Of a stretch of 64,000 nucleotides of DNA, positions 42,728-50,733 are shown one piece after another. How positions within the stretch are numbered: the stretch's first letter is position 1; every line of letters begins with the position of its first letter. The notes beneath the pieces were generated by a model that had not been told where the DNA came from, did no database searches, and worked only from the letters and a program-made list of their open reading frames with translations. This stretch comes from Salinibacter pepae (GTDB lineage Bacteria; Bacteroidota; Rhodothermia; Rhodothermales; Salinibacteraceae): NCBI RefSeq assembly GCF_947077775.1, contig NZ_CAMTTE010000001.1, positions 2,322,501-2,386,500 of the forward strand, read 5' to 3'. A program made the position numbers and the translations under genes.

Positions 42728-43342
42728 ATTCGTGTTTCGGCCCTCCCTCCAGGGCGCAACGCCAATCCGCCGTGCCCGCCTCCCATCCCGCTCCCAACGG
42801 GCCGTCGACGAGCCCCTGAGTCGTGCTGAGCGGCCACGCTTCTCCGCCGTGAGGCCGCGTCGGGTCACCGGCGTGGCCGGCGCACTCTTCCTGGACGGGT
42901 CCTCGCCCGAGGCATTTTAGCGCGTCGGAAAAATGTCCTTCTGGCCCAAGCCCGAAGGGGGAGCTGCGGACAGGCCATATGCACCGCTGTGCATGGCGTG
43001 GGGTAGAGCTTCACGCGAACTGAATCGTGGAACAGGACTTGCTCTACGGTACGCAATCCCGGTCAAGCCGGCCCCCATTCTGGCTTTCATAACGCTGGCA
43101 GTCATGTGCGTGCAAAATCACGAATGGAGACGCTGAACTTTGGAGGAGGAGCTGGCTCCGTGTGATGGTTCCGCATGCTTTCTTTGACACCCGTCCGTCT
43201 GATCGAGAGCGGTACACGGTTTTTGGGCCTGCACAGAAGGGACTTCGATCTCGGTTTTTGAATGCCGGGTGAGTTGAACCTTCTATGAAGGAAGGTGTTG
43301 AGAGAAAAACAAAGCTGGTTCCCCGGTCCGAGTAGGTACGCC
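42728..43342. other. 615-bp gene-free spacer before the second histidine kinase
   Basis: No reading frame here has coding character in either strand. It includes CCTTCTATGAAGG (43281-43293), a short hairpin, and AT-richer patches (GGTTTTTGGGCC near 43220, GGTTTTTGAATG near 43253) that may carry the kinase promoter. Nothing else is recognisable. Confidence 0.4.
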
Positions 43343-46300
43343 ATGAGCAACGCCTCGTCCTCAGGGTCAGAGCAAGGCGCGGAGGCCCCCATCTTCAGGA
43401 TGAATGAGATGGAGCAGCAGCTGGATGTTCTCCGCCGTCACGACGTGTTCGAGGGCCGGTTGGAGGGGGCCTTCGACCGGATGACCCGGATCGCCGCCGA
43501 TCTCTTCGACGCGGAGGCAGCGTTTGTGGTCTTCCTGAACAGCAGCCAGCAGTGGCTTAGGGACCGTGTGGGCCTTGGGCGGTCGGCGTGCCGCGCCGTG
43601 GCGTCCTGGTGCACCCGGGTGGTCGAGGAGGGCAATCTCCTCGTGGTGGACCGCACCCGAACGGATACGGCCTCGGACGCGCAAACCCAGGAGGGGGAGC
43701 CGGGCTTTTACGCCGGGGTTCCGGTGCGCGTCGCGGCCGGGACGTGCATCGGGGTGTGTGCGATCGTCGATTCCACCCCGCGGTCGTTTGCCGACTCCCA
43801 GAAACGTCGGCTCGGCGACGTGGGCCAGATGATCAGCGAGAAGCTGGAGCGTCGTCGCCAGGCCTCTTCGAAGAGGCGTCTTGCCCGGGAGCGGAAGGAA
43901 ATGTCCCACCGGTTTCAGGCCATTCTCGAGGATCCCAATATGATGGTGGGGGCCCTCGACGTTGACGGAACGCTTGTGGATGCCAACGAGACGGCCCTTC
44001 GCTACATTGAGGAGGATCGGGAGTCGGTTGTCGGGAGGCCGATCTGGGAGACTCCCTGGTGGGAAGAGGAGGATCGAGACGCCGTCCGCCAGTGGGTTCA
44101 GCGCGCCGCCGAGGGGGAATATATGACGTACGAGGCCACGTCAACCGACGCGCACGGCCGATTCTACCAGGTAGAGGGAACGATTCGACCTGTGACGGGG
44201 AGAGAGGATAGAGGCGACGAGCGGGTGGAAGCGCTTGTCGTCTCGGCCCGCGACGTCACCGAGCGAGAACGAAGCCGGGAGACACTCGAGCTGTATCGGG
44301 AATATACCGATCGCCTTCTCGACGACATCGACGATGTCTTCTTTGTTCTCGATGAGAAGGCCCGGCCCCAGCGGTGGAATCAGCGTGCATCCGAGGTAAC
44401 CGGCTACTCGGACGCGGACATTGCGGCAATGAGCGCCCTCGATTTTGTGCCGACAAGCGAGCAGGACCGACTGGCGGGCAAGATTAGCAAGGCCCTTTCG
44501 GCCGACAGCCTGCAGATTGAGATTCCGCTTCTGCGTAAGGACGGAACGACAGTGCTCTACGAGTTTGTGGGCGGTTCTCTCGAGCATCCGGAGGGGGGAC
44601 GACGGATTGCGGCCATTGGTCGAGACATCAGTGAGCGAAAAAAGCGAGAGCGTCGGCTCCGACAGACCGAAACGCTGTTTCAGAACGCGCAGGAGCCTCT
44701 CTTTCTTCTCGATGTGCAAGAGAAGGGGGAAAGGCTTCGCCTCAGTCGCGTTAATCCGGCCTACGAGGAAAAATTTGGACGCATGGCGGAGAGCGTCCGT
44801 GGGCGGTCCCCCGAAGACATCTACGGGGCAAAGTTTGGGGGCTTTATGGAAGAGAAGTGTGCGGAGTGCGTCCGTCGGGGCGAGGCACTGCAGTACGAAG
44901 AAAAAATTCCCCTCGACGGGGCGATCACGTACTGGAAGACGCGCATCGCGCCGGTGACGGTGGGGGGCGACGTGCAGCAGATCGTGGGGCACGCGACCAA
45001 CATAACCGATCAAAAGCGGCGTGAACGGGCCCTCCGCGAGCGACAAGAGAAGATCGAGGCCCTGTACAAGACGGCCGATCGTCTCATCCGGGCCCCCAGC
45101 AGGGAGGCGGTCGGCAGGGTGCTCGTCCGGCTCATTCGGACGGCCCTCGGCTACCAGGCCGTGGCGGTGCGCTTTGTTCAGGATGAACAACTGGTGGTGA
45201 CCGAGGTGTCCGAGACAAACTTCGAGTTCATGCCCGAGCGCCCAGACTTCCGTGTGGACGGGGACAGCCCCATTGCCGAGGTGTATCGATCCGGCCAGAC
45301 ACTTGTGATCGGGGATGTGGAGGAAGACATCGACGACGAAGAGGATTGGGGTTCTCCCCCAGACTACTACGGCACCCCCGGGTCCGGGGTCGTGGTGCCG
45401 GTGGGGAGGCACGGCACCCTCGCGGTGGCCTCTCAGAAGCCGCAGGCAATCGGGCCGTTCGACCGGCACCTGATCGAGGTGCTCGGGAGCTACGCGGCGG
45501 TGGTGCTCGATCAACTTGGACACGAGCAGAGCCTCCAGGAGCGACAGGAAAAGATCGAGGCCCTCTACGAGGCCACCCAGCGCCTGCTTACCGCCGAGGA
45601 ATTCGAATCGGTGTCCACCCGCATCCACGAGTTGCTCGAAGACATCTTCGACTACCCCCTCCAGAACACGGGGTTCGTAGACGGCGACAGCATTGTCCCG
45701 GACCAGACCGCGGCCGAACATGCAGTGGGCGTGCCCTCCCCGGAGCGCCGGTCGACGGACGGAGACAGTCTCTCCGCCCAGGCCTTGCGGGCCGGCGATA
45801 CGGTCGTGATCGACGATGCGGGCTCCCTGGACAACGATGTGGAGTACGGGGCGCTCCGCACCGCCGCGGCGGTGCCCATCGGGGACTGGGGCGTTGTCGT
45901 CATCGGCAAAACAGAAGTGGAGGCCTTCAGTCCATTCAATCTCCGCCTGATCGAGGTGCTGTCGGGCTACGCCGCCCTTGTGCTCAACCGGCTGGACCGG
46001 GAGGCAACCCTCCGCGACGCGAAGGAGGAGGCCGAAGAGGCAAGCCGGATGAAGTCGGCCCTGCTCGCAAACATGAGCCATGAGATCCGAACGCCCCTCA
46101 CCTCCATCATCGGGTTTGCCGAGGTGGCCGGCACCGAGGCCAGCACACTCGACCTGCCGACGGACAGCCCGCTGCCCGACTGTGCCGACCGGATTGAACG
46201 AGGGGGGAAGCGACTTCTCGATACCCTTGAAGGGGTGCTCAACCTCTCGAAGTTGGAGGCGGGGCAGATGGAGCTGAACGCCGAACCGGTGCCCTTGATC

Positions 46301-46771
46301 TCGGAGGTCCAGCGGGTCGCCGAAGAGCTTCAGCCAAAGGCCCGGGAGAAGAAAATCGACCTTCGGTTGGAGACGGAAAGCGCGTGGGCGAAGGCCGATG
46401 AGGGAGGCGTGCAAATTATCGCGCGAAACCTGCTTTCCAACGCGATCAAGTACACCGAGGCCGATGGAACCGTCTGGGTTCGGAGCTACAGGGCGGACGG
46501 CCGTGCGGTGCTGGAAGTGGAAGACACCGGCATCGGGATGGCGCCGGAAGCGGTCGACAATCTTTTTGAGCCGTTCCGACAGGCGTCCGAAGGGTTTGGC
46601 CGCGAGTATGAGGGGACGGGCGTGGGACTGGCGGTCACGAAGAGGGCGGCCGAAGAGATGGACGGGAGTGTCGACGTCGACACCGAGGAGGGAGAAGGCA
46701 GCCGATTCACGGTGCGGCTTCCGACGGCCGGAGAGAACGAACCGAGTGAGAATGGAGAGCAGACGCACTGA
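43343..46771 (+). CDS. multi-PAS/GAF sensor histidine kinase
   Basis: A 1142-residue protein from the ATG at 43343 (MSNASSSGSEQGAEAP); the frame extended to 43295 adds 16 residues. Domain order: GAF (about 25-175), PAS (195-310), PAS (320-440), PAS (445-570), GAF (580-735), GAF (745-890), HisKA with LLANMSHEIRTPLTSIIGF, HATPase_c with NLLSNAIKYTEADG, DTGIGMAPE and GTGVGLAV. No membrane helix or receiver domain is seen. The kinase part is a close paralogue of the one at 6405-9740. No response regulator is adjacent. Signal and output are unknown. Confidence 0.9.
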   Translation: MSNASSSGSEQGAEAPIFRMNEMEQQLDVLRRHDVFEGRLEGAFDRMTRIAADLFDAEAAFVVFLNSSQQWLRDRVGLGRSACRAVASWCTRVVEEGNLLVVDRTRTDTASDAQTQEGEPGFYAGVPVRVAAGTCIGVCAIVDSTPRSFADSQKRRLGDVGQMISEKLERRRQASSKRRLARERKEMSHRFQAILEDPNMMVGALDVDGTLVDANETALRYIEEDRESVVGRPIWETPWWEEEDRDAVRQWVQRAAEGEYMTYEATSTDAHGRFYQVEGTIRPVTGREDRGDERVEALVVSARDVTERERSRETLELYREYTDRLLDDIDDVFFVLDEKARPQRWNQRASEVTGYSDADIAAMSALDFVPTSEQDRLAGKISKALSADSLQIEIPLLRKDGTTVLYEFVGGSLEHPEGGRRIAAIGRDISERKKRERRLRQTETLFQNAQEPLFLLDVQEKGERLRLSRVNPAYEEKFGRMAESVRGRSPEDIYGAKFGGFMEEKCAECVRRGEALQYEEKIPLDGAITYWKTRIAPVTVGGDVQQIVGHATNITDQKRRERALRERQEKIEALYKTADRLIRAPSREAVGRVLVRLIRTALGYQAVAVRFVQDEQLVVTEVSETNFEFMPERPDFRVDGDSPIAEVYRSGQTLVIGDVEEDIDDEEDWGSPPDYYGTPGSGVVVPVGRHGTLAVASQKPQAIGPFDRHLIEVLGSYAAVVLDQLGHEQSLQERQEKIEALYEATQRLLTAEEFESVSTRIHELLEDIFDYPLQNTGFVDGDSIVPDQTAAEHAVGVPSPERRSTDGDSLSAQALRAGDTVVIDDAGSLDNDVEYGALRTAAAVPIGDWGVVVIGKTEVEAFSPFNLRLIEVLSGYAALVLNRLDREATLRDAKEEAEEASRMKSALLANMSHEIRTPLTSIIGFAEVAGTEASTLDLPTDSPLPDCADRIERGGKRLLDTLEGVLNLSKLEAGQMELNAEPVPLISEVQRVAEELQPKAREKKIDLRLETESAWAKADEGGVQIIARNLLSNAIKYTEADGTVWVRSYRADGRAVLEVEDTGIGMAPEAVDNLFEPFRQASEGFGREYEGTGVGLAVTKRAAEEMDGSVDVDTEEGEGSRFTVRLPTAGENEPSENGEQTH

Positions 46772-47156
46772 CCGTCAGGGCCCCGTCGTGTGTCCGCGTC
46801 GGCCGATGGGGCCGAGAAATCCGGCTTGTCCTTCCGCGACGGGTGGGACCCTCGACTGACAGGTCCCTTGACTCGCGAGGCGTCTCCTGCATGAGAGGGG
46901 CCTCGCCACTTCGCCCGGCCCGTCGCCGGAGGGCCCCTTTTGCCCCGGCCACTTTGTCCCGGCACCCAGAACCGCCCGGACGGACCGCCCCATGCTCCTT
47001 CTGAAAATTAATGTTGTGTAATCGAAAGCGCTTGCGGCAGAACGACGGCGGGCACTTGGGGGGGTTGGACCCGGCACTGACTGGCAGGGACGAGCCGCCA
47101 CGGCGGGGCGGTCGTCCCCCCGAAAGAATGCTTCTCACCATCAGAGGGCACGCCCC
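46772..47156. other. 385-bp spacer between histidine kinase and small zinc-ribbon gene
   Basis: GGCCC and GGGCC (about 46918-46938) followed by CCTTTT could stop kinase transcription. A LacI-operator-like palindrome lies at 47023-47036. CTGAAAATTAATGTTGTGTAAT (47001-47022) is an AT-rich patch just before it and may be a promoter. No gene seen. Confidence 0.4.
47023..47036. promoter_or_regulatory. possible LacI-type operator upstream of the zinc-ribbon gene
   Basis: CGAAAGCGCTTGCG shares the AAGCGCTT core with the three stronger sites near the LacI gene but has poorer outer bases. It sits next to an AT-rich patch that could be a promoter. Confidence 0.4.
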
Positions 47157-47348
47157 ATGACACTTCTCCGGCGCCTGCGCGACGCGTGGCTCCGACACGC
47201 CGTGGCCGCTCACGTCACCGAGCACGACGGAGACTGTCCGCACTGCCGCACGCGGACGATGTGGACGGTCCGCGTCCTCGACGGCTACGTCCGTTGCCAG
47301 GCGTGCGGACACAGCCCACTTCACCGAAACGGCTCCGTGCCGACGTGA
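47157..47348 (+). CDS. small zinc-ribbon protein, 63 residues
   Basis: A short protein with two Cys pairs, CPHC (about residues 27-30) and CQAC (48-51), spaced as a zinc ribbon, after a basic N-terminal helix (MTLLRRLRDAWLRHAVAAHV). The rest is beta-like (TMWTVRVLDGYVRCQACG). It could bind nucleic acid or be a small regulator; I do not recognise the family. It stands alone, between the histidine kinase and the convergent symporter gene, and ends 61 bp from the symporter stop. Confidence 0.6.
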   Translation: MTLLRRLRDAWLRHAVAAHVTEHDGDCPHCRTRTMWTVRVLDGYVRCQACGHSPLHRNGSVPT

Positions 47349-47409
47349 GGGGCGACCGTATCTTGTGGCCTGCGGCCCGCCTCAGACGCGGACAGGACGG
47401 CGGCGGGCG

Positions 47410-49029
47410 TTACCAGAAAACGACCAGCATCACCGCCGTGAGGGCGAGCACCGTGGCCGCGTGGGCCCGGTAGTTCTTGTACCAGGCCACTGCGGGGCCG
47501 GTCTCCAGCACCCGATTCGCCCAGGTCAGGTCGTCGATCTCCTCCTCGGCCGGGGGGGACCCCAGTGTCAGCGAGAAGGCGACGAGCATTCCGAGGCAGA
47601 GCGCCGTGAGGATGCCGGCGATGATCGTAAAGTGGAGGTCGATCGGCGCGTCGGCAAACAGGAGGCCGTCCTGGGCGCACAGGAAGACGCCAATCGAAAG
47701 GGCATGCCCCCCCAGCAGCGTCGCGAAGGCCCCGCTTCCGTTCGTGCGCGGCCAAAAGATCCCGAGCAGAAAGACAGCCACCACCGGTGGCACCAGGTAC
47801 GAGAGGACGGACTGAATGTAGCTCCACAGGCCCGGAAACTCGCGAATCTGCGGGGCCCACACCGCCGCGAAGAGCATCAGGATGATCGTCGTAACGCGGC
47901 CAACCGTGCCGACCTGTTGAGGCGTAAGGTCCGGCCACCGGGGCTTGACGAAATCGATGGTGATGAGCGTGGAGGCCGAGTTGAGCGTCGAGTCGATGGT
48001 GGACATGATGGCGGCGATGAGGCCGGCCATGACGAGCCCCACGATGCCCACCGGCAGCAGGTCCGTCACGAGCGTGGGAAAGACCTGATCGGGGTTGCCA
48101 AGGTTCGGGTACAGCTGCAGGGCGAAGGCCCCGGGCAGCACCATGATGAAGAGGGGGAGCAACTTCAGGAGGCCGCCGAGCATGGCCCCCCATCGGGCGT
48201 TGTCCAGGTCACGCGCCCCCAGGATGCGCTGCACGATGTACTGGTTGAGGCCCCAGTAGTAGAAGCCGAGGATGGGCACGCCCACGAGCGTGCCGAGCCA
48301 GGGCAGCCCCTCGCTCCCCATCGGCCGCATGAGCGACAGGTGCCCGTCCGGCAACTGCGCCGTCGCCTGCGCCCAGGAGAAGTCGAACTCGGCAAACGTG
48401 ATGCCGGCGATAAAGACAGACCCCACCAGCAGGATGACGGCCTGCAGGATGTCGGTATAGACGACAGCCGCGAGCCCGCCGGCGGCGGTGTACACGCCGG
48501 CAATGAGCGCGAGGAGGAAGCACGTCACGTAGAAGTCCATCTCCGGCCCCAGGCCCGGCAGGAGGTCGGGGAAGAACGTTTTGATGACCAGCGTGCCCGC
48601 GTAGATCCCGCCCGCCGTGTCGATGATGACGCTCGTGAAGACCGTGAGCCCCGAAAAGTACTTTCGGGAGCGCACATCGAAGCGCTTTTCCAGGTACTCC
48701 GGAATGGTCGTGAGGCCCGACCGGATAAAGAAGGGGACGAAGAAGACGGCGATGAACACGAGCACAATCCCGGCCATCCACTCGTAGTTCGACACCGCGA
48801 TGCCGGTGCGGTAGGCGTCGCCGGCGAGCCCGATCAGGGTGGTGCTCGAAATGTTCGACGCGAAGAGCGAAAACCCGATGGTGCCCCACGCGAGCGTGCG
48901 CCCGGCAAGAAAGAGGTCCTCCCCACTCTCGATGCGCTGGGCCACGACGTACCCGATGATCCCGACGACGACGAAGTACCCGACAATGATGGCCAGGTCG
49001 AGGGGGGCGAGGGGAAAGTCCGGAGACAT
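47410..49029 (-). CDS. sodium:solute symporter (SSS/SGLT family)
   Basis: A 539-residue membrane protein from the ATG at 49029. The SSS opening PLAPLDLAIIVGYFVVVGIIGYVVA is followed by DLFLAGRTLAWGTIGFSLFASNISS, the unwound Na+-site helix, GLTTIPEYLEKRFD, FYYWGLNQYIVQRILGARD and AGLIAAIMSTIDSTLNSASTL, the SGLT-type signature with Na2-site Ser/Thr. The FYYWGLNQYIVQR region is of the sugar-transporting subfamily. It would carry a sugar released by the adjacent SusCD system across the inner membrane. A LacI-type operator (49099-49110) lies just upstream, so it is probably controlled by the divergent regulator. Confidence 0.92.
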   Translation of the reverse strand: MSPDFPLAPLDLAIIVGYFVVVGIIGYVVAQRIESGEDLFLAGRTLAWGTIGFSLFASNISSTTLIGLAGDAYRTGIAVSNYEWMAGIVLVFIAVFFVPFFIRSGLTTIPEYLEKRFDVRSRKYFSGLTVFTSVIIDTAGGIYAGTLVIKTFFPDLLPGLGPEMDFYVTCFLLALIAGVYTAAGGLAAVVYTDILQAVILLVGSVFIAGITFAEFDFSWAQATAQLPDGHLSLMRPMGSEGLPWLGTLVGVPILGFYYWGLNQYIVQRILGARDLDNARWGAMLGGLLKLLPLFIMVLPGAFALQLYPNLGNPDQVFPTLVTDLLPVGIVGLVMAGLIAAIMSTIDSTLNSASTLITIDFVKPRWPDLTPQQVGTVGRVTTIILMLFAAVWAPQIREFPGLWSYIQSVLSYLVPPVVAVFLLGIFWPRTNGSGAFATLLGGHALSIGVFLCAQDGLLFADAPIDLHFTIIAGILTALCLGMLVAFSLTLGSPPAEEEIDDLTWANRVLETGPAVAWYKNYRAHAATVLALTAVMLVVFW

Positions 49030-49098
49030 GGGGCGGAATGGGATTGGGGAGACGCCGGAGCGCTTGCAGGAAGCCGGAATGGTTTCGCGGCCGTTAAT

Positions 49099-49110
49099 GT
49101 AAGCGGTTAC
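49099..49110. promoter_or_regulatory. LacI-type operator upstream of the symporter gene
   Basis: GTAAGCGGTTAC, a near-perfect palindrome, 70 bp before the symporter start. It differs from the site at 49417 only by GG for GC in the centre. Confidence 0.7.
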
Positions 49111-49229
49111 GAAAAAGTAGCAAGGGCGAGGAAGGGACGCAAGATGGAGCCTCGTATGGAGGATCCGGCCGTGGGCCCAATTTTGCTTCGGGGCAGCGGG
49201 CAAGACGGGGGCAAGACCCCTCCCGCCGT

Positions 49230-49272
49230 GCGCGTGTTTGACTGCGTGTGTTTGACTGCGTGTGTCTGAGAC
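49230..49272. repeat. short heptameric array in the symporter/LacI spacer
   Basis: GCGTGTT, TGACTGC, GTGTGTT, TGACTGC, GTGTGTC, TGAGACG follow one another in 7-bp phase (TGACTGCGTGTGT is repeated with a 14-bp period). Confidence 0.65.
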
Positions 49273-49416
49273 GTGCCGGCACGGGGGATCCAGGTCCGGG
49301 ACAAAATCCTCCCGGGCCCCCTTTGCAGGACGGCCTGAAAATGCACGCGACCTGTGTGACGCTTGCGGCATCGCAGAAGCCCATCACTTGACATTGTATT
49401 TCCTCAGTATTAGCGT

Positions 49417-49428
49417 GTAAGCGCTTAC
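49417..49428. promoter_or_regulatory. LacI-type operator upstream of the LacI gene
   Basis: GTAAGCGCTTAC is a perfect 12-bp palindrome, extending to CGTGTAAGCGCTTACGCG in a looser way. It lies 36 bp before the lacI-type start codon, so the regulator probably controls itself. Confidence 0.8.
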
Positions 49429-49463
49429 GCGAACAGTTTATTACATTCGCGCCCCTTCCATTC

Positions 49464-50546
49464 GTGTCGACGACCATTTACGACATAGCGGAACGGGCAG
49501 ACGTGTCGACGGCGACAGTGTCCCGGGTCTTCAACGACGAATCCGGAGTGAGTGAAGACACGCGGCAACACGTGCTCGACGCGGCGGCGGCCCTGAACTA
49601 CCGTCCCCATGCCTCGGCCCAGAACCTAGCGCGGCAGCACACGAACCAGATTGCCGTCGTGGCGCCGGTCGTGGCAAATTACTTCTACATGCACGTGATG
49701 CGGGGCATTCAACACGCCCTTGCGGACCGGGACATGGATCTCATGGTGCACGCCCCGGCGAACCCGCAGGACCGCATTCACGAGCAGCCCGATCCGGAGT
49801 CCCTCAATACCTACATGGCCCGGGCGCTCCAGCCGGGGCGAAACGACGGCATTCTTCTGCTCTCGATGCCGTTGACGGAGGAGTGGGCCAACCGACTGGC
49901 GGAGACCAGCCGGGCGGTCGTCCTGGTGGACGGCGAGCACCCCCGATTTGAGTCGTTCGCGGTGGACAGTCGGGAGGGGGGGTACAAGGCGACGCAGCAC
50001 CTGATCGATAGGGGGTACGAGCGCATTGGGCACATTACCGTCGAGTACGACCCGCCCCCGGCCCGCTACCGTCGAGAAGGCTACGAGCAGGCGCTCCGGG
50101 ACGACAACCGGGCGGTGCGGGACACACTGATCGCGGCGAGCGACGAGCGGCCGTTTGCGTTCTCCGAAAAAGGCGGGTACCGAGCCATGAAGGCCCTTCT
50201 TGGACGGGAGCCCCAACCGGACGCAGTGTTCGCGGCGTCGGACATGCAGGCGATGGGGGCCATGCAGGCGGTCCACGAGAACGGCCTCCGTGTGCCGGAG
50301 GATCTTGCGATCGTCGGGTTCGACGATCTCGAACTGAGCCGGTGTGCCGGCCTCACGACGCTTCGCCAACCGGCCCGTACCATGGGCGCCCGGGCAACCC
50401 GAACCCTGCTTCGACGCATCGAGGCGGACGGCGCCCCCCCGGTGTCGAGCACCGTATTCTCCCCGGAGCTCGTCGTCCGTCGGACGTGCGGGGGGCGGCC
50501 CGAGTCCGAAGCCGCGTCGCCCGGGTTCGTGCTGAGAGACCAGTGA
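49464..50546 (+). CDS. LacI-family transcriptional regulator
   Basis: A 360-residue protein starting at GTG 49464. Residues 1-60 are the LacI DNA-binding domain (TIYDIAERADVSTATVSRVFNDESGVSEDTRQHVLDAAAALNYRPH) with the hinge helix NLARQH. The remainder is a periplasmic-binding-protein-like sugar-sensing domain (IAVVAPVVANYFYMHVMRGIQ ... PDAVFAASDMQAMGAMQAV ... IVGFDDLELSR). Matching operators lie at its own promoter, before the symporter and before the SusC gene, so it probably controls uptake of one carbohydrate. The last codons fall in a 25-bp tandem duplication that spans the stop codon. Confidence 0.93.
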   Translation: MSTTIYDIAERADVSTATVSRVFNDESGVSEDTRQHVLDAAAALNYRPHASAQNLARQHTNQIAVVAPVVANYFYMHVMRGIQHALADRDMDLMVHAPANPQDRIHEQPDPESLNTYMARALQPGRNDGILLLSMPLTEEWANRLAETSRAVVLVDGEHPRFESFAVDSREGGYKATQHLIDRGYERIGHITVEYDPPPARYRREGYEQALRDDNRAVRDTLIAASDERPFAFSEKGGYRAMKALLGREPQPDAVFAASDMQAMGAMQAVHENGLRVPEDLAIVGFDDLELSRCAGLTTLRQPARTMGARATRTLLRRIEADGAPPVSSTVFSPELVVRRTCGGRPESEAASPGFVLRDQ

Positions 50547-50592
50547 AGGGGAGCTTCGGCATTTATAGTGAAGGGGGGGCTTCGGCATTTAT
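50542..50592. repeat. 25-bp tandem duplication at the end of the LacI gene
   Basis: AGTGAAGGGG then CTTCGGCATTTAT occurs at 50542-50566 and again at 50567-50592, with GG instead of A inserted in the G-run of the second copy. The first copy contains the stop codon of the regulator. Confidence 0.8.
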
Positions 50593-50599
50593 TTCGAAT

Positions 50600-50611
50600 G
50601 TAAGCGCTTTC
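50600..50611. promoter_or_regulatory. LacI-type operator upstream of the first SusC gene
   Basis: GTAAGCGCTTTC matches the operator at 49417 in 10 of 12 positions. It lies 123 bp before the SusC start and 54 bp after the regulator stop codon. Confidence 0.7.
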
Positions 50612-50733
50612 TCAATAGAGCATTAGGGGGCATCGTGGGATGGTGGGCGACGGCCCCGGTGATGCGTGCCGGGCGGCGTTCGGCGAAGCGGCTCCCGATC
50701 CGATTCCAAATCATCGATACAGCAACCCAACCC

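Noticed and set aside
44141-46768. 875-residue minus-strand reading frame (and 40465-42681)
   Set aside because: Antisense to the histidine kinase and to the TonB receptor respectively; no recognisable features.
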